From assembly GCF_008974245.1 (NCBI RefSeq), contig NZ_BBZI01000012.1, positions 62,001 to 126,000 on the forward strand: a DNA stretch of 64,000 bases. The letters run 5' to 3'. The notes beneath the pieces are model-generated. The model worked only from the letters and a program-made list of their open reading frames with translations, made no database searches and was not told where the DNA came from. The position numbers and the translations under genes were made by a program. Shown one piece after another: positions 24,727 through 33,247 of this stretch (position 1 is its first letter; every line of letters starts with the position of its first letter). This stretch comes from Streptomyces abyssomicinicus. Its GTDB lineage: Bacteria > Actinomycetota > Actinomycetes > Streptomycetales > Streptomycetaceae.

Positions 24727-26127
24727 GTGACCAGACTCAGCGTCGAGACCCTGGCGGCGGACGCCGTCGAGCCGATCACCTCGGCCGGCCATGCCCACCT
24801 GGGCCTCGCCGTGCTCGCGGGCATCGCCGTCATCGTCGTGCTCATCACCAAGTTCAAGCTGCACGCCTTCCTGGCGCTGACCGTCGGCTCGCTGGCCCTC
24901 GGCGCCTTCGCGGGCGCGCCGCTGGACAAGACCATCACCAGCTTCACCACCGGTCTGGGCTCCACCGTCTCCGGCGTGGGCGTGCTCATCGCGCTCGGCG
25001 CCATCCTCGGCAAGCTGCTGGCGGACTCCGGCGGCGCCGACCGGATCGTGGACACCATCCTGGCCAGGGCCCGCGGCCGCGCCATGCCATGGGCGATGGT
25101 GCTGATCGCCTCGGTGATCGGTCTGCCGCTGTTCTTCGAGGTCGGCGTGGTCCTGCTGATCCCGGTGGTGCTGATGGTGGCCCGCCGCGGCAACTTCTCG
25201 CTGATGCGGATCGGCATCCCGGCCCTCGCCGGCCTCTCCGTGATGCACGGCCTGATCCCGCCGCACCCCGGCCCGCTGGCCGCCATCGACGCGGTCGACG
25301 CGGACCTCGGCCTCACCCTGGCCCTGGGCCTGGTCGTCGCGATCCCCACCGTGATCGTCGCCGGCCCGCTCTTCTCCCGCTACGCGGCCCGCTGGGTGGA
25401 CGTCGCCGCCCCCGAGCGGATGGTCCCCGCCGTGGACGAGGACCAGGACCCCGAGAAGCGCCCGGGCTTCGCGCCCACCCTGGCCACCATGCTCCTGCCG
25501 GTCGTGCTGATGCTCGCCAAGGCGCTCGTCGACATCGTCGTCGACGACCCGGAGAACTCCGTCCAGCGCGTCTTCGACGTCATCGGCTCGCCGATGATCG
25601 CCCTGCTGGCGGCCGTGATCGTCGGTCTCTTCACGCTCGGCCGCGCGGCCGGGTTCACCAAGGCGCGGATCTCCGTCACGGTGGAGAAGTCCCTCGCCCC
25701 GATCGCCGGCATCCTGCTGATCGTCGGCGCGGGCGGCGGCTTCAAGCAGACGCTGATCGACTCCGGCGTCGGGCAGATGATCCTCGAGATATCCGACAAC
25801 TGGTCGATCCCGGCCCTGCTGCTCGCCTGGCTCATCGCCGTGGTGATCCGCCTCGCCACGGGCTCGGCGACCGTCGCGACCATCTCCGCGGCCGGTCTGG
25901 TGGCCCCGCTCGCGGCCGGCATGTCCCCGGCCGAGACGGCGCTGCTGGTCCTCGCCATCGGCGCGGGTTCGGTCTTCTTCAGCCACGTCAACGACGCGGG
26001 ATTCTGGCTGGTCAAGGAGTACTTCGGACTCTCCGTCGGCCAGACGATCAAGACCTGGTCGGTGATGGAGACGGTGATCTCGGTGGTCGCCGGCGCGATG
26101 GTCCTGCTGCTGTCGTTGTTCGTCTGA
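24727..26127 (+). CDS. GntP-family gluconate permease
   Basis: This 466-residue integral membrane protein has about 12-14 hydrophobic helices. Signatures of the GntP family are IGLPLFFEVGVVLLIPV, HGLIPPHPGPLAAI, ATGSATVATISAAG and FSHVNDAGFWLVKEYF. It imports gluconate by proton symport. The GTG start follows an AAGGA site (GGAACCACC). It is the last gene of the gntK-permease operon; the GntR-family regulator upstream is divergent. The adjacent C-rich gap between gntK and this gene has no hairpin. Confidence 0.95.
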   Translation: MTRLSVETLAADAVEPITSAGHAHLGLAVLAGIAVIVVLITKFKLHAFLALTVGSLALGAFAGAPLDKTITSFTTGLGSTVSGVGVLIALGAILGKLLADSGGADRIVDTILARARGRAMPWAMVLIASVIGLPLFFEVGVVLLIPVVLMVARRGNFSLMRIGIPALAGLSVMHGLIPPHPGPLAAIDAVDADLGLTLALGLVVAIPTVIVAGPLFSRYAARWVDVAAPERMVPAVDEDQDPEKRPGFAPTLATMLLPVVLMLAKALVDIVVDDPENSVQRVFDVIGSPMIALLAAVIVGLFTLGRAAGFTKARISVTVEKSLAPIAGILLIVGAGGGFKQTLIDSGVGQMILEISDNWSIPALLLAWLIAVVIRLATGSATVATISAAGLVAPLAAGMSPAETALLVLAIGAGSVFFSHVNDAGFWLVKEYFGLSVGQTIKTWSVMETVISVVAGAMVLLLSLFV

Positions 26128-26220
26128 CGACGCGACGGCGTCCGTCCAGCGACGCGGCGCCCCTTCCGACCGCCCGCGGTCCCGGGTTCTTGACGCCCCG
26201 GGCCCGCGGGCTTCGCGTCG

Positions 26221-26260
26221 TCCGTCCTTCCGTCCTTCCGTCTTTCCGTCCTTGCGTCCG
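26221..26260 (+). repeat. 8-bp tandem repeat (TCCGTCCT)n
   Basis: Five head-to-tail copies of TCCGTCCT with minor changes make a pyrimidine-rich tract about 45-80 bp upstream of the NUDIX start. It could vary in copy number by slippage. Confidence 0.8.
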
Positions 26261-26302
26261 CCCGTCCCGTCCCGCCGCGGCGGGGTGGGGTTGGATGGGG
26301 GC

Positions 26303-26845
26303 ATGAGCGACACCGACCCCTCGCACGCGGCGCGTTCCGCGGAGGAGATCCTCGACATCGTCGACGAGCACGACCGCGTCGTCGACCGGCGGCCCCGCGG
26401 AGAGGCATACGCGCTGAACCTGCGGCACCGGTGCGTGTTCGTCGAGGCGCGGGACGCCTCGGGCCGCGTCTTCACCCACCGCAGGACGGCGGCCAAGCTG
26501 GTCTTCCCCTCCCTGTACGACACCTTCGTCGGCGGTGTGGTCGGCGCGGGGGAGTCCTACGACGAGGCCGCCCTGCGGGAGGCCGAGGAGGAGCTCGGGG
26601 TGAGCGGGCTGCCGCGGCCGGAGTTCCTCTTCAGGTTCCTCTACGACGACGGCGCCGGCCGCAGCTGGTGGTCCGCCGTCTACCAGGTCCGGTGCGACCT
26701 GCCGGTCCTGCCCCAGCCGGAGGAGGTCGCCTGGCACGGCTTCCTCACCGACGACGAGATCGAAGCCCGGCTGGACACCTGGGAGTGGGTCCCGGACGGC
26801 CTGGAGGCCCACCGCCGGCTGCGGGAGTTCCGCGGACGCGGCTGA
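26303..26845 (+). CDS. NUDIX hydrolase
   Basis: The 180-residue protein contains a full Nudix box, G-VVGAG-E-SYDEAAL-REAEEELGV (GX5EX7REUXEEXGU), around residues 75-97, with the metal-binding glutamates in place. The N-terminal EEILDIVDEHDRVVDRRPRGEAY resembles the isopentenyl-diphosphate isomerase/YfcD branch of the NUDIX superfamily, which often has DEx.. leading strands, so the substrate may be a nucleoside diphosphate derivative or an isoprenoid-like diphosphate; not decided. The ATG is preceded by a G-rich leader. It is a stand-alone gene convergent with the YchJ-family gene. Confidence 0.9.
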   Translation: MSDTDPSHAARSAEEILDIVDEHDRVVDRRPRGEAYALNLRHRCVFVEARDASGRVFTHRRTAAKLVFPSLYDTFVGGVVGAGESYDEAALREAEEELGVSGLPRPEFLFRFLYDDGAGRSWWSAVYQVRCDLPVLPQPEEVAWHGFLTDDEIEARLDTWEWVPDGLEAHRRLREFRGRG

Positions 26846-26859
26846 ACGCCGGGGCGCGG

Positions 26860-27243
26860 TCAGTCCGAGACGTCGCCGTCCACGTACAGCCAGCCCCCGG
26901 AGCCGGGCTCGCGCGTGAAGCGGCTGTGCTCCGTCATGGCGCCGCCACGGTAGGAGGCGCGGAAGGTGACCGTGCCGGTGGTGTGGAAGGCCGAGCCGCC
27001 CTCGGTGGCGAGGATCTCCAGGCCCGTCCAGCGGGTCCCGGGGTCCAGGCCGAGCTCCGCGGGGCGCGTCCGCGGATGCCAGGTCCGCAGCAGGTAGCCG
27101 GTTTCCAGCCGCACGAAGGCGCTGTACCGGGAGCGCATCAGCTGCGCGGCGGTGGCGGCGGAGGCGGCACCGGAGTGGAACCGCCCGCAGCAGGCGTCGT
27201 ACGGCTGGGGCAGCCCGCAGGGGCAGGAACGCGCGGTGACCAT
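26860..27243 (-). CDS. YchJ-family protein (UPF0225)
   Basis: A 127-residue protein with an N-terminal metal-binding SEC-C-like motif (SCPCGLPQPYDACCGRFHSG) and the NTF2-like YchJ domain (LMRSRYSAFV, TWHPRTRP, GTVTFRASYR). The cysteines (C-x-C ... C-C) match the zinc site of the family. The molecular function of YchJ is unknown. It ends 14 bp from the NUDIX gene (convergent) with almost no space for a terminator. Its start MVTARSC begins directly with the motif, as in family members. Confidence 0.92.
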   Translation of the reverse strand: MVTARSCPCGLPQPYDACCGRFHSGAASAATAAQLMRSRYSAFVRLETGYLLRTWHPRTRPAELGLDPGTRWTGLEILATEGGSAFHTTGTVTFRASYRGGAMTEHSRFTREPGSGGWLYVDGDVSD

Positions 27244-27340
27244 ACGGCCATTCTGCCCGCCGCGCGCGGCCTCGCGGCCCCGGCCCCCGCGCCCGGGCGC
27301 CCACCGCCCGCGCCGCCGGCCCCTGTGCCGTGGCCCGCGC

Positions 27341-27370
27341 CTGCCTCGCGCTGCCTCGCGCTGCCTCGCG
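27341..27370. repeat. Three perfect 10-bp repeats
   Basis: CTGCCTCGCG is repeated exactly three times in the GC-rich 207-bp gap between the YchJ and ferritin-like genes. Confidence 0.85.
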
Positions 27371-27450
27371 CCGCCGCGTGCTGCTTCGCCCGGCTCCGCC
27401 GGGGCCGCGCCGCGCGTGGCCCCGCGTGGAGTCGCCCGGCTTCGTCCCGC

Positions 27451-28245
27451 TCAGGCGAACTCGGGCGCCGCGGTCGCGGGACCGCCCAGCGCGTCGCGCA
27501 TCTCCGGCGCGGGCATCCGCAGGCTCACCATGCGACGCAGGCCGCCCGCCCGCTCGAACGCGTACGCCGCGTGGATCCCGCCGGTCAGCGCGGCCAGCTT
27601 CGGCCGGGACCAGCCGAGGATCCGGCCCATGCGCGTCATCACCGCGACGCTCACGTCCCGGTAGACGGCGATCTCGGCCAGCGCGGTCTCCCGCAGCGTC
27701 CGCCGGATCAGCGGCCCGTACCCGGCCGCCGACAGCCGCAGCAGCTCCTCGTGGCAGTAGGCCAGGTGGTTGTCCTCGTCGGCGGAGATCATCCGCACCG
27801 CCCGCCCGACATCCGGGTGCTCGCCGAAGTACCTGCACAGCAGCCGCATCTGCTCCGACGCCCGCTGCTCGGTGACCCGGCTGTGCGCCAGGTAGGTGAC
27901 TAGGTCCCGGACCGTCAGGGTCTCCTCGCGGCGCAGCTTGTCGTGCGGGAGCCCGATGCCGTTGCGCTCCAGGAGCATCGTGTAGTCGGTGTCCGGCGGC
28001 ACCTCCACCGGCTCCAGGCCGCGCTTGCGCATCAGCGCGTTGAAGATCCGCCCGTGCTTGTCCTCGTCCGCCCCGTGCCGGGCGATCCGCGGCGCCATGG
28101 CCTGTTCCTCCGCCGGCACCAGCGCCGCGATGCGGGCGTTCTCCCAGCCGCCCTGCGTCTCGCCGCCCGCGGCGACGGAGCAGAACAGGCGGAACGCCTC
28201 GTCGTTGTCGAAGATCTCCTGGAACAGACTCCTGGCCGAAAGCAT
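27451..28245 (-). CDS. Ferritin-like domain (diiron) protein
   Basis: The 264-residue helical protein carries paired carboxylate/histidine motifs of a ferritin-like diiron site: PAEEQ ... GADEDKHGRIF (about 48-75) and VTEQRASEQM ... SADEDNHLAY (about 125-170). The remaining C-terminal region is helical (YRDVSVAVMTRMGRILGW) without clear membrane segments. It may be an oxidase/oxygenase or an iron-binding protein; the substrate is unknown. The ATG with AGAGG 5 nt upstream is preferred over an in-frame GTG 21 nt earlier. It is a single gene. Streptomyces have orthologs, annotated only by fold. Confidence 0.85.
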   Translation of the reverse strand: MLSARSLFQEIFDNDEAFRLFCSVAAGGETQGGWENARIAALVPAEEQAMAPRIARHGADEDKHGRIFNALMRKRGLEPVEVPPDTDYTMLLERNGIGLPHDKLRREETLTVRDLVTYLAHSRVTEQRASEQMRLLCRYFGEHPDVGRAVRMISADEDNHLAYCHEELLRLSAAGYGPLIRRTLRETALAEIAVYRDVSVAVMTRMGRILGWSRPKLAALTGGIHAAYAFERAGGLRRMVSLRMPAPEMRDALGGPATAAPEFA

Positions 28246-28462
28246 GGACACCTCTTTCGAGGACACGGGCGGGGACTTCCGGAGAACGAGTCAACGGCCG
28301 CGACAGGGCGGGCGCAACAGCTCAGCTTCTCCGATCGGCCGACCGAAGGACCGACCCGGCCCGCCCCCGCACGTAACCGGCGGGCGGCGGGAGCGTTGTT
28401 CCCGGTGACGGCCGTGGCGGGGAGGACCCCCGAGCCCCCACCACGGCCGCAGGCCCCGGAAA

Positions 28463-28506
28463 CCCGCAGGGGCCCGCCGCCCGGCCGGGCGGCGGGCCCC
28501 TGCGGG
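28463..28506. terminator. 44-nt perfect palindrome after the LLM gene
   Basis: Two 22-nt arms are exactly complementary with no spacer (centre GGCC). It lies 11 bp beyond the LLM oxidoreductase stop (leftward) and would form a very stable hairpin terminator. Confidence 0.85.
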
Positions 28507-28517
28507 GCGTCGCCCCG

Positions 28518-29573
28518 TCAGGCCAGACCGGCGCGCTCCAGGGCCTCCATGCCCGCGCGCAGCGCGGTGATCCGCTCCTCGAGCGTGAAGCCGGCCGGGG
28601 CCAGGGTCAGCGTGGTGACACCGGCGGCGGCGTACGCCTTCATCCGGTCGGCGATCCGGTCCACGGACCCCAGCAGGGTGGTCTTGTCGATCAGGTCCTG
28701 CGGGACCGCGGCCGCCGCGCCGTCCTTGTCGCCGGCCAGGTACTTGTCCTGGATCTCGGCGGCGGCCTGCTCGTAGCCCATGCGCTGGGCCAGCTGGTTG
28801 TAGAAGTTCTGCTTCCGGCTGCCCATGCCGCCCACGTAGAGCGCGGTGTAGGGGCGGAAGGTGTCGGCCAGCGCCGGGACGTCCTTGTCCTCGCCCACGG
28901 CCAGCGGCACGGTCGGGACGATGTCGAAGCCCTCCAGCGTCCTGCCCGCCTTCTCGCGGCCCGCGCGGATGTGCTTCACCGCGGTCTCCTCGAGGTGCTC
29001 GGCCGACGGGAAGATCAGCAGGGCGCCGTCCGCGATCTCACCGGTCTGCTCGAGGTTCTTCGGACCGATCGCCGCGATGTAGACCGGGATGTGCTCGCGC
29101 TGCGGGTGCACGGTGAGCTTGAGCGGCTTGCCCGGGCCGCCCGGGAGCGGCAGCGTCCAGTGCTCACCCTCGTAGGACAGGCGCTCGCGGGTCATCGCCT
29201 TGCGGATGATCTCCACGTACTCACGCGTCCGGGCGAGCGGCTTGTCGAACTTGACGCCGTACCAGCCCTCGGAGACCTGCGGGCCGGACACGCCCAGCCC
29301 CAGCCGGAACCGGCCACCGGAGAGCGAGTCCAGGGTCGCGGCGGTCATCGCCGTCATGGCGGGCTGTCGGGCCGGGATCTGGAAGATGGCCGAGCCCACG
29401 TCGATCCGCTCGGTCTGGGCGGCGACCCAGCTGAGCACCGTGGCGGCGTCGGAGCCGTACGCCTCCGCGGCCCAGCACACCGAGTAGCCCAGACGGTCGG
29501 CCTCCTTGGCCACCTCCAGGTTGTCCTGGTCCATTCCGGCGCCCCAGTAGCCGAGATTGATCCCGAGCCGCAT
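28518..29573 (-). CDS. F420-dependent LLM-class oxidoreductase
   Basis: This 351-residue TIM-barrel protein belongs to the luciferase-like monooxygenase class: MRLGINLGYWGAG start, WAAEAYGSDAATVLSW, GSAIFQIPARQPAMTAMTAATLDSLSGGRFRLGLGVSGPQV (central signature) and GADGALLIFPSAEHL-type cofactor region. In actinobacteria this subgroup normally uses coenzyme F420; the substrate is unknown. The ATG has GGGGAG 5 nt upstream. A perfect TTACTGATCAGTAA palindrome just before the RBS suggests repression by an unlinked regulator. It is divergent from an aldo/keto reductase. Confidence 0.92.
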   Translation of the reverse strand: MRLGINLGYWGAGMDQDNLEVAKEADRLGYSVCWAAEAYGSDAATVLSWVAAQTERIDVGSAIFQIPARQPAMTAMTAATLDSLSGGRFRLGLGVSGPQVSEGWYGVKFDKPLARTREYVEIIRKAMTRERLSYEGEHWTLPLPGGPGKPLKLTVHPQREHIPVYIAAIGPKNLEQTGEIADGALLIFPSAEHLEETAVKHIRAGREKAGRTLEGFDIVPTVPLAVGEDKDVPALADTFRPYTALYVGGMGSRKQNFYNQLAQRMGYEQAAAEIQDKYLAGDKDGAAAAVPQDLIDKTTLLGSVDRIADRMKAYAAAGVTTLTLAPAGFTLEERITALRAGMEALERAGLA

Positions 29574-29583
29574 GCCGCTCCCC

Positions 29584-29597
29584 TTACTGATCAGTAA
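29584..29597. promoter_or_regulatory. Perfect 14-bp palindrome at the LLM gene 5' end
   Basis: TTACTGATCAGTAA is self-complementary, AT-rich, and ends 11 nt before the LLM start codon, next to its ribosome site. Its form suits a TetR- or MarR-type operator. No regulator gene is adjacent. Confidence 0.65.
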
Positions 29598-29756
29598 CGT
29601 CCCTGTCCAGCAGGACCCTAGCGCGCCGGAGGCCTGGTGGGGAGCGGGGGACGACGCGATGCGGGTCACGTCCGGGGGTGACGGGCGGGGCGGCCCGCGC
29701 CCGGGTTGTCCACAGGGTGCCCCGGGAGCCGAATCCGGCCAGTAATGTGCGCGTTC

Positions 29757-30740
29757 ATGAAGCAGAGGCATCTCGGCCGGACCGGCCTTCGCGTGTCCCG
29801 CATCGGACTCGGCACCCTCACCTGGGGCCGGGACACCGACGAGCACGACGCGGCCGAGTTGTTGAAGGCGTTCTGGGAGGCCGGCGGGAACCTGGTCGAC
29901 ACCGCCGACATATACGGCGGCGGGGAGGCCGAGTACCTGCTGGGCCGGCTGATCGCCGACCTGGTGCCGCGCGAGGACCTGGTCATCTCCACCAAGGCGG
30001 GCAGCGTGCCCGACCCGGAGCGCCGGGTCGACGGCTCGCGCGGCCACCTGCTCGCCGCCCTCGACGCCTCGCTGGCCCGCCTCGGCACCGACCACGTCGA
30101 CCTGTGGCAGGTGCACGCCTACGACGAGGACACGCCGATCGAGGAGACCCTGCAGGCGCTGGACATCGCGGTGACCAGCGGTCGGGCCCGCTACGTCGGC
30201 GTGTCCAACTTCTGCGGCTGGCAGCTCGCCCGCGCGGCCACCTGGCAGCTTGCCGCGCCCGGGGCGCGGACCGCGCTGGCGGGCACCCAGCTGGAGTACT
30301 CGCTGCTCCAGCGCGGCGTCGAGCGCGAGGTGCTGCCCGCGGCCCGGGAGCTGGGGATCGGCCTGCTGCCCTCCTCGCCGCTGGGGCGCGGAGTGCTCAC
30401 CGGCAAGTACCGCACCGGCACCCCCGCGGACTCGCGCGGCGCCTCGGAGCACCTCGCCCCGTTCGTCGCGCCCTACCTCGACGACGCCGCCGGGCGCATC
30501 GTGGACGCCGTGGCCACCGCCGCCGACGGGCTCGCCGTCACGCCGCTGCAGGTCTCGCTGGCCTGGATCCGCGACCGGCCCCAGGTCACCGCGCCGATCG
30601 TCGGCGCGCGCACCGCGCAGCAGCTGGAGGCGGCGCTGTCGGTGGAGACGCTTACCCTTCCAGACGAGATCTGCCGGGCCCTCGACGACGTGTCGGCGCC
30701 CGTGCACCGCTATCCCGATCACGACTGGAGCACGCTGTGA
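29757..30740 (+). CDS. Aldo/keto reductase
   Basis: The 327-residue TIM-barrel oxidoreductase has the AKR tetrad: Asp/Tyr in DTADIYGGGEAE, Lys in VISTKAG and His in WQVHAYD. It reduces carbonyls with NADPH. I chose MKQRHLG; a TAATGT -10-like hexamer (29743-29748) ends 8 nt before this ATG, so the ATG at 29745 would lie inside the promoter, and the mRNA is probably leaderless. The stop overlaps the next gene's GTG start (GTGA), coupling it to the RecD2-like protein, an unusual partner. Confidence 0.92.
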   Translation: MKQRHLGRTGLRVSRIGLGTLTWGRDTDEHDAAELLKAFWEAGGNLVDTADIYGGGEAEYLLGRLIADLVPREDLVISTKAGSVPDPERRVDGSRGHLLAALDASLARLGTDHVDLWQVHAYDEDTPIEETLQALDIAVTSGRARYVGVSNFCGWQLARAATWQLAAPGARTALAGTQLEYSLLQRGVEREVLPAARELGIGLLPSSPLGRGVLTGKYRTGTPADSRGASEHLAPFVAPYLDDAAGRIVDAVATAADGLAVTPLQVSLAWIRDRPQVTAPIVGARTAQQLEAALSVETLTLPDEICRALDDVSAPVHRYPDHDWSTL

Positions 30741-33160
30741 CGACGGACCCCGAGACCACGGAGCAACCCGAGCCGGGGCCGCGGGAAGAGGCCGCGGCGG
30801 GCGACGGCACCGCCGTCGAGGGCGCCGGGAGCCCCGAGGGCGCGGATTCCCCGGCGGACACGGCACCCGCCGGGGGAGGGGCCGCCGAAGCCGCCGAAGG
30901 GGCCGCCGGTTCCGGTGCCGGTGCCGGTGCCGAGGTCGCTGGAGGCACGGGCTCGGAGGCGGACGGTGCGGCCGGTGCGGCCGGTGGCGCCGCCGAAGGC
31001 AAGGCGGCCGACGGCGCCGACGGCGGGACCGAAGGCGCCGACGGCGGTGACGGTGAGGCCGAAGGCGCCGACGTTGCCGCCGAGGGCGCCGGGGAGGCGT
31101 CCGCGGAGGCGCCGGAGGTCTCCGAGGCCGAGGCGGAGCTGCGCGCGCAGAAGCTGGAGCGGGAGCGGATCGAGCGCCGCAAGGCGGCCAAGCAGGGCCC
31201 CGTGGAGGCCGGTGGCAAGCTCTCCGGCACCGCCGCGGAACTGCTCGCCGCGGTCCGCGCCGTGGAGAGCGGCGAGAAGCCCGCCGGCAGCGTCTTCAGC
31301 GAGCCGCCCGCGCCGCGCCGCGTCGCCGTGCCGGAGCCCGAGCGTCCACGGCACCCGGTGACCCCGCCGCCCGCCGCCGTGGCCCCCGCCGGGCCCGCCC
31401 CGGCCGCCGTCGAGGCCGTCCGCGCCGTCCTGGCCGCCGGGGGAGCCCCGGAGGCGCTCGCCCCGGCCGCGGCCGCCGTCCTCGGCGAGGGCGCCGACGC
31501 CCTGCTCCGCGAGGACCCCTGGCAGCTGCTGCGCGTGGAGGGCGTCCGGCCCGAGCACGCCGACGCCTTCGCGCGCGCCCTGCCGGGCCCCGAGGTCCGC
31601 CCCGACGACGAACGGCGGGGCCGCGCCCTGACCGTTCATCTGCTGGAGCGCGCCGCCCTCTCCGGGCACACCGCGCTGGAGGCGCCCGCCCTCGCCACCG
31701 CCCTCGCCGGGCAGGGCGTGCCCGACCCGGAGGCCGCCGTGCAGAGCGCGGTCGCCGAGGGCGACGTACTGGTCTTCCAGGACGCCCTGGACGACGCCCC
31801 GTCCCCGTCCCCGGCCGCCGTGGCGGACGAGGCGGACGGGACCGGCGAACAGGACGGCGAGGGCGAACCCGCCCGCCCGGTGCGGGTGCTGATCGGACTC
31901 GAGCGGTACGCCCTGGCCGAGGAGAGCCTCGCCGACGGCCTGGCCCGCCTGGTCAACACCGCGCCCGCCGCCGAGGAGGCCGACTGGGAGGCGGCCGCCT
32001 CCCGGCTCGGCGGCTCCGCCGCGGAACTGGTCCGCGCGGTCGCCGGCCACGCCCTGGTGCTCCACACCGGCGGCGAGGCCGCCCGCGCCGAACCCGCCGC
32101 GCTGCTTGCCGCCGCGGCCACGCTGGGGCTGCGGGTCTGCGCCGTCACCCACACCGCGGACGGCCGCGGGCGCCTGCGTGCCGCGCTCGCCGGCGGGCCC
32201 GTCGGCGAACGCGCTGTGGTCACCGCGGCCGGGCTGCTGTCCGGCGCGCAGGGGCCCGGCCGGGACGCCGACGGGGCGCTCGACCTCGACCTGCTGGTCG
32301 TGCTGGACGCCCCGCAGCTCGGCGTGGAACACGCCGCCATGCTCGTGGAGTCGCTGCCCGACGGGGCCCGGCTGGTCCTCGGCGGCGACCCGGGCACGCT
32401 GTGGTCGGCGGGGGCCGGACGGGTCTTCGCCGACCTGCTGGCCGCGAAGGTCTGCCCACAGGTGGCCTCCCGGACGCCGGACCCGGGACCGGTCGGGGAA
32501 CTGGTCTCCGCCGTCGGCGTCGGCGAGCTGATCTCCGTCGACTCGCCCGGTCACGAGGTCGCCGTCGTCCCGGTCCGCGACCCGCGCGAGGCGGTGCACC
32601 GGACGGTGCAGCTGATCGCGGACTCGGTACCGCGGGCGATCGGGGTGCCGTCCGAGCAGACCCAGGTGATCACCCCCGGGCACGGCGGCGCCGTCGGCAC
32701 GCGGGTGCTGAACCCCGCGCTCAAGGAGCGGTTCAACCCCGGGCCCGGGCGGTTCGCCGGCTTCGACCCCGGGGACCGGGTGGCCTACTCGCCGGAGCCT
32801 GGGCGCACCGCGCTGGGGCGGGTCGTCACCGGGGACGCGCAGGGGCTCCACCTGGACCTCGGCGGCGCACCGGTCGTCGTCGCGCCGGACGACGTCGAGC
32901 GGACGCTGCGTCACGGGTGGGCGGTGACCGCGCACCAGGCGGTGGGGCACCGGTGGCCGGCCGTGGTCGCGGTGCTGCCGGGCGACGCGGGCGCGGCGCT
33001 CACCCGTGCCTGGGTCTACACCGCCTTCGGCCGCGCGGAGCGGCACCTCTCGGTGGTCCAGGGCGTCGGCCCCGCCCTCGCCGAAGCCGTCGCCTCCGCC
33101 CTGCCCAGGCCCCGCACCACCCGCCTGCCCGCCCTCCTCCGCGCGGCGGACCAGAACTGA
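30737..33160 (+). CDS. RecD2-like helix-hairpin-helix protein lacking ATPase motifs
   Basis: The 807-residue protein has a disordered acidic Ala/Gly/Glu-rich N-terminus (about 1-140), then a part resembling the RecD2 N-domain with helix-hairpin-helix segments (DPWQLLRVEGVRPEHADAFA, ERAALSGHTAL) and a C-terminal half following the RecD helicase core. Expected motifs are degenerate: the Walker A site near 440 reads TGGEAARAEPAA with no GKT, and motif II near 517 reads LVVLDAPQL instead of DEAS. Motif III (LVLGGDPGTLWSAGAG), motif V (VTAHQAVGHRWPAVVAVLP) and motif VI (VYTAFGRAERHLSVVQG) are still traceable. It should bind DNA or protein but not hydrolyse ATP. GTG start overlaps the aldo/keto reductase stop. 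Confidence 0.85.
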   Translation: MTTDPETTEQPEPGPREEAAAGDGTAVEGAGSPEGADSPADTAPAGGGAAEAAEGAAGSGAGAGAEVAGGTGSEADGAAGAAGGAAEGKAADGADGGTEGADGGDGEAEGADVAAEGAGEASAEAPEVSEAEAELRAQKLERERIERRKAAKQGPVEAGGKLSGTAAELLAAVRAVESGEKPAGSVFSEPPAPRRVAVPEPERPRHPVTPPPAAVAPAGPAPAAVEAVRAVLAAGGAPEALAPAAAAVLGEGADALLREDPWQLLRVEGVRPEHADAFARALPGPEVRPDDERRGRALTVHLLERAALSGHTALEAPALATALAGQGVPDPEAAVQSAVAEGDVLVFQDALDDAPSPSPAAVADEADGTGEQDGEGEPARPVRVLIGLERYALAEESLADGLARLVNTAPAAEEADWEAAASRLGGSAAELVRAVAGHALVLHTGGEAARAEPAALLAAAATLGLRVCAVTHTADGRGRLRAALAGGPVGERAVVTAAGLLSGAQGPGRDADGALDLDLLVVLDAPQLGVEHAAMLVESLPDGARLVLGGDPGTLWSAGAGRVFADLLAAKVCPQVASRTPDPGPVGELVSAVGVGELISVDSPGHEVAVVPVRDPREAVHRTVQLIADSVPRAIGVPSEQTQVITPGHGGAVGTRVLNPALKERFNPGPGRFAGFDPGDRVAYSPEPGRTALGRVVTGDAQGLHLDLGGAPVVVAPDDVERTLRHGWAVTAHQAVGHRWPAVVAVLPGDAGAALTRAWVYTAFGRAERHLSVVQGVGPALAEAVASALPRPRTTRLPALLRAADQN

Positions 33161-33247
33161 CGGCGGGCGGCGGGCCGCCCACCGCGGTGCTGCCGCGGGC
33201 GGTCCCGCCGCCCGCGGCGGCACCGGATCGGAGAGGAGGAGGAAGGG

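Noticed and set aside
29678-33160. 1160-codon continuous frame covering the aldo/keto reductase region and the RecD2-like gene
   Set aside because: The first 353 codons overlap the well-supported aldo/keto reductase in another frame and show no family features; the true start is the GTG at 30737, overlapping the AKR stop.
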